Positions 1-6,533 are shown, numbered from the stretch's first letter. The stretch: 7,889 bases of DNA from an uncultured bacterium (GCA_903957405.1 CAJBPC010000016.1:1-7889); one strand, 5' to 3'. Notes: generated by a model not told the origin, from the sequence alone. A program made the numbers and translations.

Positions 1-162
1 ATTAATATTTGAAATATTATCATTTATAAAATTAAGTTGCTGTTGCTCTATAGGATTGTTATCATTATTGTCATTATTCAAATAATAATCAGTTTGGATA
101 CTTTGAATAGGTAAATTAAATACCAAAATCAAAAGCATGAAAAAATTAATTTTATTAGTCAT
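1..162 (-). CDS. Possible exported protein, N-terminal fragment (runs off left edge)
   Basis: The minus strand is open from an ATG at 162 (alternative ATG at 138) to base 1, giving 54 residues with no stop. The N-terminus reads MTNKINFFMLLILVFNLP followed by IQSIQTD. That resembles a signal peptide with one lysine and a hydrophobic core, followed by an Asn/Gln-rich stretch (NNDNNDNN, then EQQQ). I recognise no family. The ATG at 162 gives the better signal peptide, because the one at 138 lacks the charged n-region. The oddity is that it overlaps the first 26 bases of the rightward gene starting at 137, so each gene's promoter would lie inside the other. Simple ATT/ATC repeats in AT-rich DNA could also produce such an open frame by chance. 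This is a tentative call. Confidence 0.28.
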   Translation of the reverse strand, partial: MTNKINFFMLLILVFNLPIQSIQTDYYLNNDNNDNNPIEQQQLNFINDNISNIN

Positions 163-529
163 TGTATTTATGACAACAATTGTCACATTTGCTCAAGACA
201 CCTTATCTAAATCTCCCGAACAAAGAACTGCACAGTTTGTAAAACAATTAAAAAAAGAACTCAAATTAACTTCAGAACAAACTGACAAAATTGAGATAAT
301 TCAATTAAAATGCTTAAAACAAATCGATTCTATTAAAGTTAATGCTGTGGCCCAAGACAAAAAAGAAACTAATAAAAAAGCAAGAGAGATGACTAAAGCT
401 GCCAATATTGATATAAAAGCAATTTTGACAGATGATCAAAAAATAAAATTTGATACTTGGTTAGCAGAAAAAAAAGACAAGACAAATAAAAAGGCTGGTG
501 ATAAAGAAAATGCTGGTAAAACACTTTAA
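137..529 (+). CDS. Small exported LTxxQ-motif protein (Spy/CpxP-like)
   Basis: This encodes a 130-residue protein with a clear Sec signal peptide: KK at residues 2-3, a hydrophobic core at 4-17, and likely cleavage after TFA at 17-19, leaving mature Gln20. The mature part is highly charged and predicted helical. It carries two LTxxQ motifs, LTSEQ at 44-48 and LTDDQ at 97-101, spaced like the paired motifs of the Spy/CpxP group of periplasmic proteins. Family knowledge suggests a periplasmic helical chaperone or stress-sensor role, but short Bacteroidota relatives are mostly uncharacterised, so the exact function is inference. The tail (112-130) is Lys-rich and low in complexity. The start has no Shine-Dalgarno, only an A-rich leader, as is usual in Bacteroidota. 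The gene is much more AT-rich than those from 1206 onward. A hairpin terminator follows at 591-628. Confidence 0.8.
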   Translation: MKKLILLVIVFMTTIVTFAQDTLSKSPEQRTAQFVKQLKKELKLTSEQTDKIEIIQLKCLKQIDSIKVNAVAQDKKETNKKAREMTKAANIDIKAILTDDQKIKFDTWLAEKKDKTNKKAGDKENAGKTL

Positions 530-590
530 ACAGCATCGCATAAAGCCCTGATCTAACAGAATGACAATATTTTTTGAATATATTTTCTTC

Positions 591-628
591 TTTGGAAACC
601 AGTTCAGTTTCCAAACCTTTAGTTTTTT
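591..628 (+). terminator. Hairpin terminator after the LTxxQ protein gene
   Basis: Perfect 9-bp arms TTTGGAAAC (591-599) and GTTTCCAAA (607-615) enclose a 7-nt loop. They are followed by CCTTTAG and then six T at 623-628. The site lies 62 nt past the stop at 529 and would end that transcript. The T-tract starts several bases after the stem, so efficiency is uncertain. Confidence 0.55.
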
Positions 629-674
629 GGGGGGACAATTGTTGATATAAGGTTTACTGAAATCAGTATTTCAT

Positions 675-717
675 AAAAAAGTCCATAAACTAATATCCAG
701 TTGTTTATGGACTTTTG
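675..717. terminator. Bidirectional rho-independent terminator
   Basis: Perfect 14-bp arms run 677-690 (AAAAGTCCATAAAC) and 703-716 (GTTTATGGACTTTT) with a 12-nt loop. A-rich sequence precedes the stem and a T-run closes it, so it works as an intrinsic terminator on either strand. It is the second hairpin downstream of the gene ending at 529 and could also stop leftward transcription coming from the 720-1205 region. Confidence 0.75.
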
Positions 718-909
718 TTATTGTAGGGCGAGGAGTATTATCAGAGTATCAATATGTTTCCCAGGACCATCAGCATGCAATAGTTCAATGAGTATATCAA
801 AGAGTTATGCCCATTTTTGAAGTATATCCGGGTAACAAAACTTAACACGTCTATGCGTCACAGCGAACATATCATATTGGGATAATTAGGATACTGCCAA
901 TTTTATAGG

Positions 910-1005
910 TTGACATTGACTTGGATCATTAGCAGCGTAACCGACCGAGCAATACCGTATTGCTCGGGCGGTTACGCTGCAGGAATATGTCAGTCAAGAT
1001 GTCAA
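910..1005. repeat. Large palindrome nested in a longer imperfect inverted repeat
   Basis: The core at 932-980 has 24-nt arms around a single central C. GCAGCGTAACCG at 932-943 starts the left arm and CGGTTACGCTGC at 969-980 ends the right arm, with only one mismatch (A944 against G968). An outer pair, TTGACATTGACT at 910-921, matches AGTCAA at 992-997 plus TGTCAA at 1000-1005 with a two-base bulge. No T-tract follows on either strand, so it is not an ordinary terminator. It could be a REP/MITE-like element, a protein-binding site or a structured RNA. No target duplication is visible. Confidence 0.75.
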
Positions 1006-1205
1006 AACGAATGTTGTATGGAAGAGAAGGCCAATCATCCAGGATGACCTACGCTCAAATGTGGGGTCATGCATGTTTGCCAGGCATCGTGACAGAAAAC
1101 TTTTGAAAAAGAAATCATATGTACCCCATGTCGGATAAGCGGCTTAAGTAATTGCTACGGCATATCGATATGAACAACTCATAAATCCTTTAATTTTATT
1201 CGGTC

Positions 1206-2417
1206 ATGAACTATTATGCAGGTGGTATCTATTTCCTGGCATTATTCTCGTCGGGCATCATCGGACTGATACTGACGTGCATCCTGTTGTTTGTGAACCG
1301 GGAGAAATCGCTGGTATCCGACCTGCTGGCGGCCGTGGTCTTCATCTTGTCGGTGCTGGTGCTGACCAATGCCGCCTACCTCACGGAATTCTTCCTCTAT
1401 TTCCCAATGCTATGGCGGGCAATGGATTGGATCACCTTTTGCATTGGACCGGTTTCCTATCTATACGTCCGTTCAGTGCTGACACAGTCTTTCCGCCTGC
1501 GGATCCGCGACGCGCTTTTCTTCCTACCCGCCCTGCTGTTTTTCCTGCATCGCCTGCCTTATTATTTTCTGACCCATGAAGAGAAGCTGCAGGTTGTACA
1601 GAATGCGCTGCACGACAAGCGGCTCGTGGCCGCTGAACCGGAAGGTTTCCTGCCACCGGGATGGGCTGCTTTCTTCCGGATCCTGGTGGGCCTTGCTTTC
1701 CTGCTGGCACAGATGTGTCTCCTGTGGAAATGGAAACGGTCGCACATGGACGAAAACGGTAGTATCGTACATAACAGAGAGATATTACGCTGGCTCATCG
1801 CCTTCACCCTGATGTTGTCATCTTCCTATCTTCTCGTGCTGGCAGAAACCACGCTGCAGGTATTCGGGGGCTTCACCATGGGATACCTGATAGCGGGTAC
1901 GATAGCCTTCACGATAATCTTCATCGCTGGCTATCTTTTTCTGCGACCGAGGATACTGTACGGGATGATAGGATGGATGCAGGAGGCGGAACCTTTCATG
2001 ACACTTCCTGCCGGGAGGGGAGAAAGCTTTTCTGGGCAAACAACCGACAGGCAGACACTCTCGGTATCACAGGGTCAGGCCATCAGGGAAACGCTGGAAG
2101 ACCATTTCAGAAAAAATCATCCCTTTTGTCAGTTGAGGTACACCATCAGGGACTTGTCGAAAGAGATCAGGATCCCCTCTTATCAGTTGTCGGTATTCAT
2201 CAACCAGGAGTACGGAAAGAATTTCAACGAGCTGATCAATGAGGCAAGAATAGATCATCTCAAATCGAAACTTTCCTTGGATCCCAATGCCACGCAATAC
2301 ACCCTGGAAGCGCTTTCCAGACAGGCCGGTTTCAATTCGCGCAATTCGTTTATAAAGGCCGTCAAGCGGCATACGGGGATGACACCGTCTGAATTTTTCC
2401 TGAAGAAGGAAGACTGA
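1206..2417 (+). CDS. Membrane-bound AraC-family transcriptional regulator (7-TM N-domain)
   Basis: This 403-residue protein has a polytopic membrane half and a DNA-binding tail. About seven hydrophobic segments are visible, near residues 8-30, 37-58, 73-91, 103-122, 153-175, 193-215 and 222-247. A linker follows at 250-300, then an AraC/HTH_18 domain at roughly 308-400. Its first helix-turn-helix is around TIRDLSKEIRIPSYQLSVF, and the second is around LEALSRQAGFNSRNSFIK, ending in the typical GMTPSEF. This layout is common in Bacteroidota; the membrane part presumably senses a signal and the tail acts on DNA from the membrane. The start at 1206 gives the first hydrophobic helix directly and has an AT-rich, SD-less leader. 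The gene ends 3 bp before the stop of the convergent porin gene. Regulation of the neighbouring porin and amidohydrolase genes is plausible but not shown by the sequence. Confidence 0.9.
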   Translation: MNYYAGGIYFLALFSSGIIGLILTCILLFVNREKSLVSDLLAAVVFILSVLVLTNAAYLTEFFLYFPMLWRAMDWITFCIGPVSYLYVRSVLTQSFRLRIRDALFFLPALLFFLHRLPYYFLTHEEKLQVVQNALHDKRLVAAEPEGFLPPGWAAFFRILVGLAFLLAQMCLLWKWKRSHMDENGSIVHNREILRWLIAFTLMLSSSYLLVLAETTLQVFGGFTMGYLIAGTIAFTIIFIAGYLFLRPRILYGMIGWMQEAEPFMTLPAGRGESFSGQTTDRQTLSVSQGQAIRETLEDHFRKNHPFCQLRYTIRDLSKEIRIPSYQLSVFINQEYGKNFNELINEARIDHLKSKLSLDPNATQYTLEALSRQAGFNSRNSFIKAVKRHTGMTPSEFFLKKED

Positions 2418-2420
2418 TAC

Positions 2421-3635
2421 TCAGAAGGAATATTGCACCATGGCCATATAGGTCATTCCCCTGTTGTCGCTCAGCCCGACGTATTGGGTGGATTTGTAAG
2501 TCGTCTCGAAGCCGAGTGACAGGGATCTGTTGATATCCCAGATGACATTCCCGAAGACGGTGCTGTTGGAAAGGAATCCGCCGCCGATGAGATCTTCCTT
2601 CCGGCACTTGTCTGTCCCGTATCCGATACGGCTCTGGAGGTTACGCTTCCAGAACATGGCACCTTCGACCCACCAGCCGGTACTTCTCACTTCGATATCC
2701 TTCGGCCCCTTCGTGGTTTGCATGATGGAGCCCATATAGTTACCGAGTGCCTGCCCTGTATAGATCTCACCCTGTAAGCCGAATCTTTTTCCGGTCCTCA
2801 AAGCAAATTCTCCCGCATAACCGCGAACAGCAGGCTTGTTGATGCCTTTGTTGACGAGGACAGCTCCGACAGTGTCATTCTTGTAGATCCTGTACGAACC
2901 GGCGACACCGGAGATGGCTGCTTCAAATGCATCCCAGGGCACCCAGGCTTCCGGGTCGGAGCCAGACTGGAACTTGAGTGACCACTCGAGGTTGGGCACT
3001 CCCCGGTTGGCAGAATTGTTCCGCAGGTCGCTGGAGTAAAAATTCGTGATGGGTTGTGCGGCTGCCAGCGTGAGCGTGACTTTTCCTTTGTCACCCGCAG
3101 ATATGTAACGATCCGCACGCAGTTGTCCGCGGGAGCTGTTTCCTGCGCATCCGGCAGCTGCCAGTGCAAAGTAACCGTCGATCATGTTGGGGATGCGCTG
3201 CGCGAAGACATCCGTCTGCTGCCCTGCCGAGAATCGCCATTTTTCATTCTTCGCCTCCATGTACAGCAACCCGGGCAACAAGCCGTAGGATGGAGATGAA
3301 ATGTCTTTTGTCAAATAGATGAATATCTTCCCGCCCAGCGTGAATCCTCCGACACGGGGACCCGTTACGGAGAAATAGAGGTTGCTGGCCCTTGCCGTGA
3401 TATCGAATGTATTCTCCACGCCAGACCCATCCCTCGGCATAAGAAAGTAATTCGTACCATATCCTGGCATGGTACGCCGGGGGGAATAGGATGTCAGCAT
3501 TTTTACGGTGGCCCCGAAATAAACCCGCACGCCACTATCGGCCGTACTATAGACCGGGCCGGGCAACTGAGCATTCGCAACCGAAAGCATGAGGTTAAAG
3601 AAAAGGATCGGCAGTATTATTTTGATCTGTCGCAT
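2421..3635 (-). CDS. Outer-membrane beta-barrel protein, DcaP-like porin
   Basis: The 404-residue product has a signal peptide (hydrophobic 5-20, cleavage after ANA at 20-22). Many alternating aromatic/hydrophobic strands with Gly-rich turns follow, and the C-terminus is QYSF with a terminal Phe, the classic outer-membrane barrel signature. The segment from about 80 to 180 (ARASNLYFSVTGP, then SAGQQTDVFAQRIPNMIDG) follows the pattern of DcaP-type trimeric porins. The long N-terminal coiled coil of proteobacterial DcaP is missing. Family knowledge suggests passive uptake of small, often acidic solutes or peptides; the actual substrate is unknown. The gene is on the same strand as, and 121 nt downstream of, the lipoprotein amidohydrolase gene, so co-transcription is likely. 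A hairpin at 3651-3671 sits 15 nt before its ATG. It converges with the AraC-type regulator. Confidence 0.75.
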   Translation of the reverse strand: MRQIKIILPILFFNLMLSVANAQLPGPVYSTADSGVRVYFGATVKMLTSYSPRRTMPGYGTNYFLMPRDGSGVENTFDITARASNLYFSVTGPRVGGFTLGGKIFIYLTKDISSPSYGLLPGLLYMEAKNEKWRFSAGQQTDVFAQRIPNMIDGYFALAAAGCAGNSSRGQLRADRYISAGDKGKVTLTLAAAQPITNFYSSDLRNNSANRGVPNLEWSLKFQSGSDPEAWVPWDAFEAAISGVAGSYRIYKNDTVGAVLVNKGINKPAVRGYAGEFALRTGKRFGLQGEIYTGQALGNYMGSIMQTTKGPKDIEVRSTGWWVEGAMFWKRNLQSRIGYGTDKCRKEDLIGGGFLSNSTVFGNVIWDINRSLSLGFETTYKSTQYVGLSDNRGMTYMAMVQYSF

Positions 3636-3650
3636 GATTCAAGTATGTAA

Positions 3651-3671
3651 GGTCCGGAAAGATTCCGGACC
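3651..3671 (-). promoter_or_regulatory. Hairpin in the porin leader
   Basis: Perfect 9-bp arms GGTCCGGAA (3651-3659) and TTCCGGACC (3663-3671) have a 3-nt loop. Read on the minus strand, the stem ends 15 nt before the porin ATG. It is followed by TTACATACTTG rather than a T-run, so it is a poor terminator. It may act as an mRNA-stabilising or processing stem, or modulate porin translation relative to the upstream amidohydrolase. Confidence 0.6.
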
Positions 3672-3686
3672 TCTATGTTGGAGAAT

Positions 3687-3718
3687 ACCCCTTCAACAGC
3701 ACTTTCATAGGGGTTGAA
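3687..3718 (-). promoter_or_regulatory. Mutually exclusive stem pair in the amidohydrolase-porin spacer
   Basis: ACCCCT (3687-3692) can pair with AGGGGT (3709-3714), or TTCAAC (3692-3697) can pair with GTTGAA (3713-3718). The two 6-bp stems share bases and cannot form together. Whether this is a switch or coincidence cannot be judged from one sequence. Confidence 0.3.
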
Positions 3719-3756
3719 TGGACCGTGATATATTGTCAGTGCCGATTGGCTAGCGT

Positions 3757-5661
3757 TCATTTCTGACGATCCAGCAGCATCACGAGCGTTTTTTCCTGAC
3801 GCTTCGTCAAAGGCCTGTCTGCCTGAAAGTGCGTATGAGGGTCCTCGGGTGAATACCCTTTTGCAGGATCGGCATCGGCAACACCGTCAGCCTTGCGCTC
3901 ATAAACCGTCTTGCCTTCCTTGATGGTTTGCATGACCCTGATATCCTGTATCGTGAGCGGATCGACCTTCAGCGGATTCTTGTCCAGGATCACCATATCG
4001 GCCAGTTTGCCGACCTTCAGCGAGCCCTTCGACTTTTCTTCCTTGAGCTGGTAAGCCGCGTTGTAGGTGATGGCTTGAAGCGCCTGATAGGGGGTGACAC
4101 ATTCGGCTGGATTGATGACATTCCCGGCCAATGTCCGCCTGTTCACGGAACCGCTCATGCCCACTATCTCACTCGGACTGCCGCCTGCGGGCCAGTCGGT
4201 ATGTGATGTCCAACGGATACCAGCCTTCTGCATGGAATTGGCAGGCACTGCCCAGCTGACGCGTTTGGGACCTACAAGAATGGCGGCATCATCGCCTTTT
4301 GCTTCCAGTCCCGCCATGGTGAAGCTGGGGGTCCCGCCCACCGCCGCGATCCTGGCGATCTGGTCCGGCCGGGTGAAGTTGGCGTGCTGTAGGATCGGCC
4401 GGTGATCGCTCATTCCCTGGTCCTTGATGGCTTTTTCAATGGCTTGCAGACAAATCTCCATCGCTTGGTCTCCGACCTCGTGAACAGCGATCTGCAGGTC
4501 ACTCTTCCAGTATTTCGCGAATGCCGAGTCAAGCTCCGCCGTGGGGGTTGTCTGTATGCCCTTGTAGTTCTTGTCCGTGACACCGGCGGGCAGTTTGGTG
4601 AAGGGTTGCGACAATAGCATGGTCTCCGGACTGCCATCCATCCAGAACTTGATGCCGCCCAGTCGGATCCGGTTATAGTAGCGTACATTCATGTCAGGGC
4701 GAGCCTCGAGCAACTTTTTTGCATCGTCGCTTCCGGGCGATCCATATTTCTGTTTCACGTTGTAGACAGCGGTTGCGGCCTTGCTGGCCATCGAACCCTT
4801 AACGAAAAGCACCAGGTCGATCGGCAACCATTTATTGTCGATCGCAAGCTGTACTGTTTCGAAGTCATCCGCACCCAATCCCAGGCCAGTCTCCTGGGCG
4901 GTCGTATGGCCATTCTCTACCCAGATCTGCACGGCTTTGTCGAGGCCCTTGTGGATCATCTCTTCAGAGAATGCCGGGCGTTTGGCCCCGATCTGGAAAT
5001 GAGCCTCCTCGGCGACATGTCCGGCCAATTCCTTGGAACCCGGCTTGCGTTCATAGAAGCCACCTTCGGGATCGGGCGTGGCAGCCGAGAGGTTCAGCAT
5101 CTTCATGAGTACGGAGTTGATGGCGCCGTGGTGGCCGGAACCGTCCTTCACATATACGGGCAAGGTGGTGCTGATCTGATCCAGTTCCTCTACGGTAGGG
5201 TGACGACCTTCCTTCAGGTTCGTTGCTCCGTAGCCAAATCCGACCAGCCAGCCCCCCTCAGGAATTTCCTTGGCAAATGCGCGCATGCGCTCCTGCAATT
5301 CAGCGATATCCTTGCAACCCCCGAGGCTTGCATCCAGCGCGTTCTTGCTGGTATATATCAAATGTCCGTGCGCATCCACAAATCCGGGTGTCATTGTCCT
5401 GCCCTTGAGATCGACCTGCCGGGCATCTTTGCCTGCAAAGGCGATGGCTTCATCCTTTTTCCCTATGAAAGCGATGACGCCGTCTTTCTCCACAAGCGCC
5501 TCCACATACTGGGCGCTGTCGCCCTCCATGGTGATGATATCGCCATGGAGATACACTACGGAAGAAGATGCCGACGTTTCAGCTTGGGATTTATCCCCGG
5601 AAGGTCCCTTGCAGGAATGGAGGAGGGGTAGCAGAGCCATTGCGAATATCAATTTTTTCAT
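3757..5661 (-). CDS. Lipoprotein amidohydrolase, YtcJ-like (amidohydrolase family 3)
   Basis: This is a 634-residue metal-dependent hydrolase. The N-terminus is a lipoprotein signal with lipobox LLHSC (Cys17). No acidic cluster follows the Cys, so I infer a periplasm-facing anchor rather than surface export. Family landmarks occur in order: N-terminal beta-sandwich strand (VVYLHGDIITM, 35-45), metal-binding HGH at 98-100 (TPGFVDAHGH), DGSGHHGAINS at 173-183, KFWMDGS at 338-344, VHEVGDQA at 393-400, LQHANFTRPDQ at 424-434, TSHTDWP with Asp489, and the closing GSLKVGKLADMVILDKNPL (546-564). All expected catalytic positions look intact. This group (YtcJ, N-substituted formamide deformylase relatives) hydrolyses C-N bonds in small amides; the substrate here is unknown. 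A tail after 590 with PHTHFQADRPLTKRQ extends past the usual end. It is probably the first gene of a unit with the porin gene 121 nt downstream. Confidence 0.9.
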   Translation of the reverse strand: MKKLIFAMALLPLLHSCKGPSGDKSQAETSASSSVVYLHGDIITMEGDSAQYVEALVEKDGVIAFIGKKDEAIAFAGKDARQVDLKGRTMTPGFVDAHGHLIYTSKNALDASLGGCKDIAELQERMRAFAKEIPEGGWLVGFGYGATNLKEGRHPTVEELDQISTTLPVYVKDGSGHHGAINSVLMKMLNLSAATPDPEGGFYERKPGSKELAGHVAEEAHFQIGAKRPAFSEEMIHKGLDKAVQIWVENGHTTAQETGLGLGADDFETVQLAIDNKWLPIDLVLFVKGSMASKAATAVYNVKQKYGSPGSDDAKKLLEARPDMNVRYYNRIRLGGIKFWMDGSPETMLLSQPFTKLPAGVTDKNYKGIQTTPTAELDSAFAKYWKSDLQIAVHEVGDQAMEICLQAIEKAIKDQGMSDHRPILQHANFTRPDQIARIAAVGGTPSFTMAGLEAKGDDAAILVGPKRVSWAVPANSMQKAGIRWTSHTDWPAGGSPSEIVGMSGSVNRRTLAGNVINPAECVTPYQALQAITYNAAYQLKEEKSKGSLKVGKLADMVILDKNPLKVDPLTIQDIRVMQTIKEGKTVYERKADGVADADPAKGYSPEDPHTHFQADRPLTKRQEKTLVMLLDRQK

Positions 5662-5737
5662 GCCGATCGATTAAGTTGGTTATGAATTGGTTTCCAATAT
5701 CGGCAAACCTTCGATCTGGCAGGATGGATTCCAAGAA

Positions 5738-6342
5738 ATGCATGTGTACTTTCGACAAAAGGGTGCAACCTCAGCCGTTTCGGCTTTCGATGAAGAAGAG
5801 AAAGACGGGCTGCTCATTTCTACCATTGCTACCCGTGGCGAGTTGGACGAATTCGAGCAGCAGCATATGGAGCAAGCCGTACAGTGGAGATTGGGGCGTT
5901 CCTTCAAGCCGGAGACTGTTTTACGGAAGCGTTCATCCGCATGGTGCATCAACGCATGTATGCCGATGTGTGGGCATGGGAGGGTGGGTTTCGCAAAACC
6001 AACAAGCACATTGGCATAGACAAATGGCAAATACCCATCGAGCTGAGGTGCCTGCTGGATGATGCCCGGTTTTGGCACGAAAACAAGACATACCCACCCG
6101 ATGAAATGGCCGTGCGGTTCAAACACCGCATTGTCAGCATACATTGTTTCCCCAATGGCAACGGCAGGCATAGCCGCCTCATGGCCGACATCATCATAGA
6201 GAAGATCTAAAGGCAACCCGTATTCACCTGGGGCGCCGCTAACCTATTCAGCGAAGGCGATGCCCGGGCAGCATACCTCAAAGCCGTAAAAACAGCCAAC
6301 CAGGGCGATCATAGTTTACGCTTGGCCTTTGTCCGTTCCTGA
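5738..6342 (+). pseudogene. Fic-domain 'mobile mystery protein B' pseudogene (frameshift plus in-frame stop)
   Basis: Joined reading gives about 201 codons, close to the usual length of mobile mystery protein B (TIGR02613), a Fic/DOC-fold protein often found on mobile DNA. The first part (frame from 5738) contains FDEEEKDGLLISTI and TRGELDEFEQQ. At the T-run 5919-5922 the frame must shift; restoring one T joins it to FTEAFIRMVHQRMY in the next frame. The Fic motif HCFPNGNGRHSR (6142-6177) keeps the catalytic His and the GNGRxxR residues needed for nucleotide transfer. A TAA at 6208-6210 interrupts the same frame, which then continues as RQPVFTWGAANLF to AFVRS and a TGA at 6340-6342, matching the family's FTWG and final LAFARS region. 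The start is uncertain: the frame is open from 5675 (TTG at 5687), and I chose the ATG at 5738. The partner gene (protein A) is missing. A 178-residue antisense frame here (6216-5680) is a shadow. Confidence 0.85.
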
Positions 6343-6532
6343 TACTTAATTTCATAGCGATACGGACTTTAAGGTTTCTATGGGTGAATTCGGTGTTATC
6401 CTGTTTTTTAAAACTAAAGGCAGGAATTGTTTTGGCAGGAATTTGCGATAAGACCGGCCTGACCCACATCAAGGTCAAGGCTAAAGCCATGTTCATGAAC
6501 CTGATACCCGTGATGCCGAATTTTTTTAGCAT
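6278..6532 (-). CDS. Truncated redoxin/TlpA-like protein remnant
   Basis: The 84-residue frame starts one base after the GH32 stop (TAA, T, ATG), so translation is probably coupled. It begins with a signal peptide (KK at 3-4, hydrophobic 15-27, likely cleavage near VLSQ). It then shows IPAKTIPAFSFKKQDNTEF and THRNLK, which fits the start of Bacteroidota thioredoxin-like redoxins just before the strand leading to the CxxC site. The similarity stops at about base 6365. The last ~28 residues are unrelated and the final 65 bases are antisense to the 3' end of the Fic pseudogene. The thioredoxin fold and its cysteines are therefore absent and the product is very likely non-functional. I read it as the 5' stump of a gene cut by insertion or recombination. 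Similarity was judged by eye, so the family call is moderate. Confidence 0.55.
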   Translation of the reverse strand: MLKKFGITGIRFMNMALALTLMWVRPVLSQIPAKTIPAFSFKKQDNTEFTHRNLKVRIAMKLSIRNGQRPSVNYDRPGWLFLRL

Positions 6533-6533
6533 A

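Larger units (their letters stand above)
530..1205. other. 676-nt gene-free region
   Basis: No convincing gene is present. Frames on both strands are broken by stops. The longest suggestive piece lies around 790-875 on the plus strand (for example FNEYIKELCPF); it has no recognisable family and is flanked by stops, so it may be a remnant or chance. The region contains two hairpin terminators (591-628 and 675-717) and a large inverted repeat (910-1005). It is also where base composition changes from very AT-rich on the left to moderately GC-rich on the right. No clear Bacteroidota promoter (TTTG then TAnnTTTG) stands out before the gene starting at 1206. Confidence 0.6.

Noticed and set aside
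93..105. TTTG and TACTTTG before the gene at 137 as a Bacteroidota promoter
   Set aside because: The -7-like element lacks one spacer base from TAnnTTTG, and no TTTG or TTG is at the right distance upstream.
393..638. 81-residue minus-strand open frame
   Set aside because: It is antisense to the LTxxQ gene and runs through its terminator hairpin; the composition is that of translated AT-rich antisense.
790..875. Possible protein remnant (FNEYIKELCPF frame)
   Set aside because: It is short, bounded by stops and matches no family I can name.
932..980. Palindrome as a rho-independent terminator
   Set aside because: Neither strand has a T-tract after the stem.
2067..2372. 101-residue minus-strand frame opposite the HTH domain
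   Set aside because: It is antisense to the well-supported AraC DNA-binding domain and has no signature of its own.
4906..5631. 241-residue plus-strand open frame
   Set aside because: It is a shadow of the amidohydrolase, whose motifs on the minus strand are unambiguous.
5680..6216. 178-residue minus-strand open frame
   Set aside because: It lies antisense to the Fic pseudogene, has no recognisable domain and an odd Cys/Ser-rich composition, while the plus strand gives clear Fic-family motifs.
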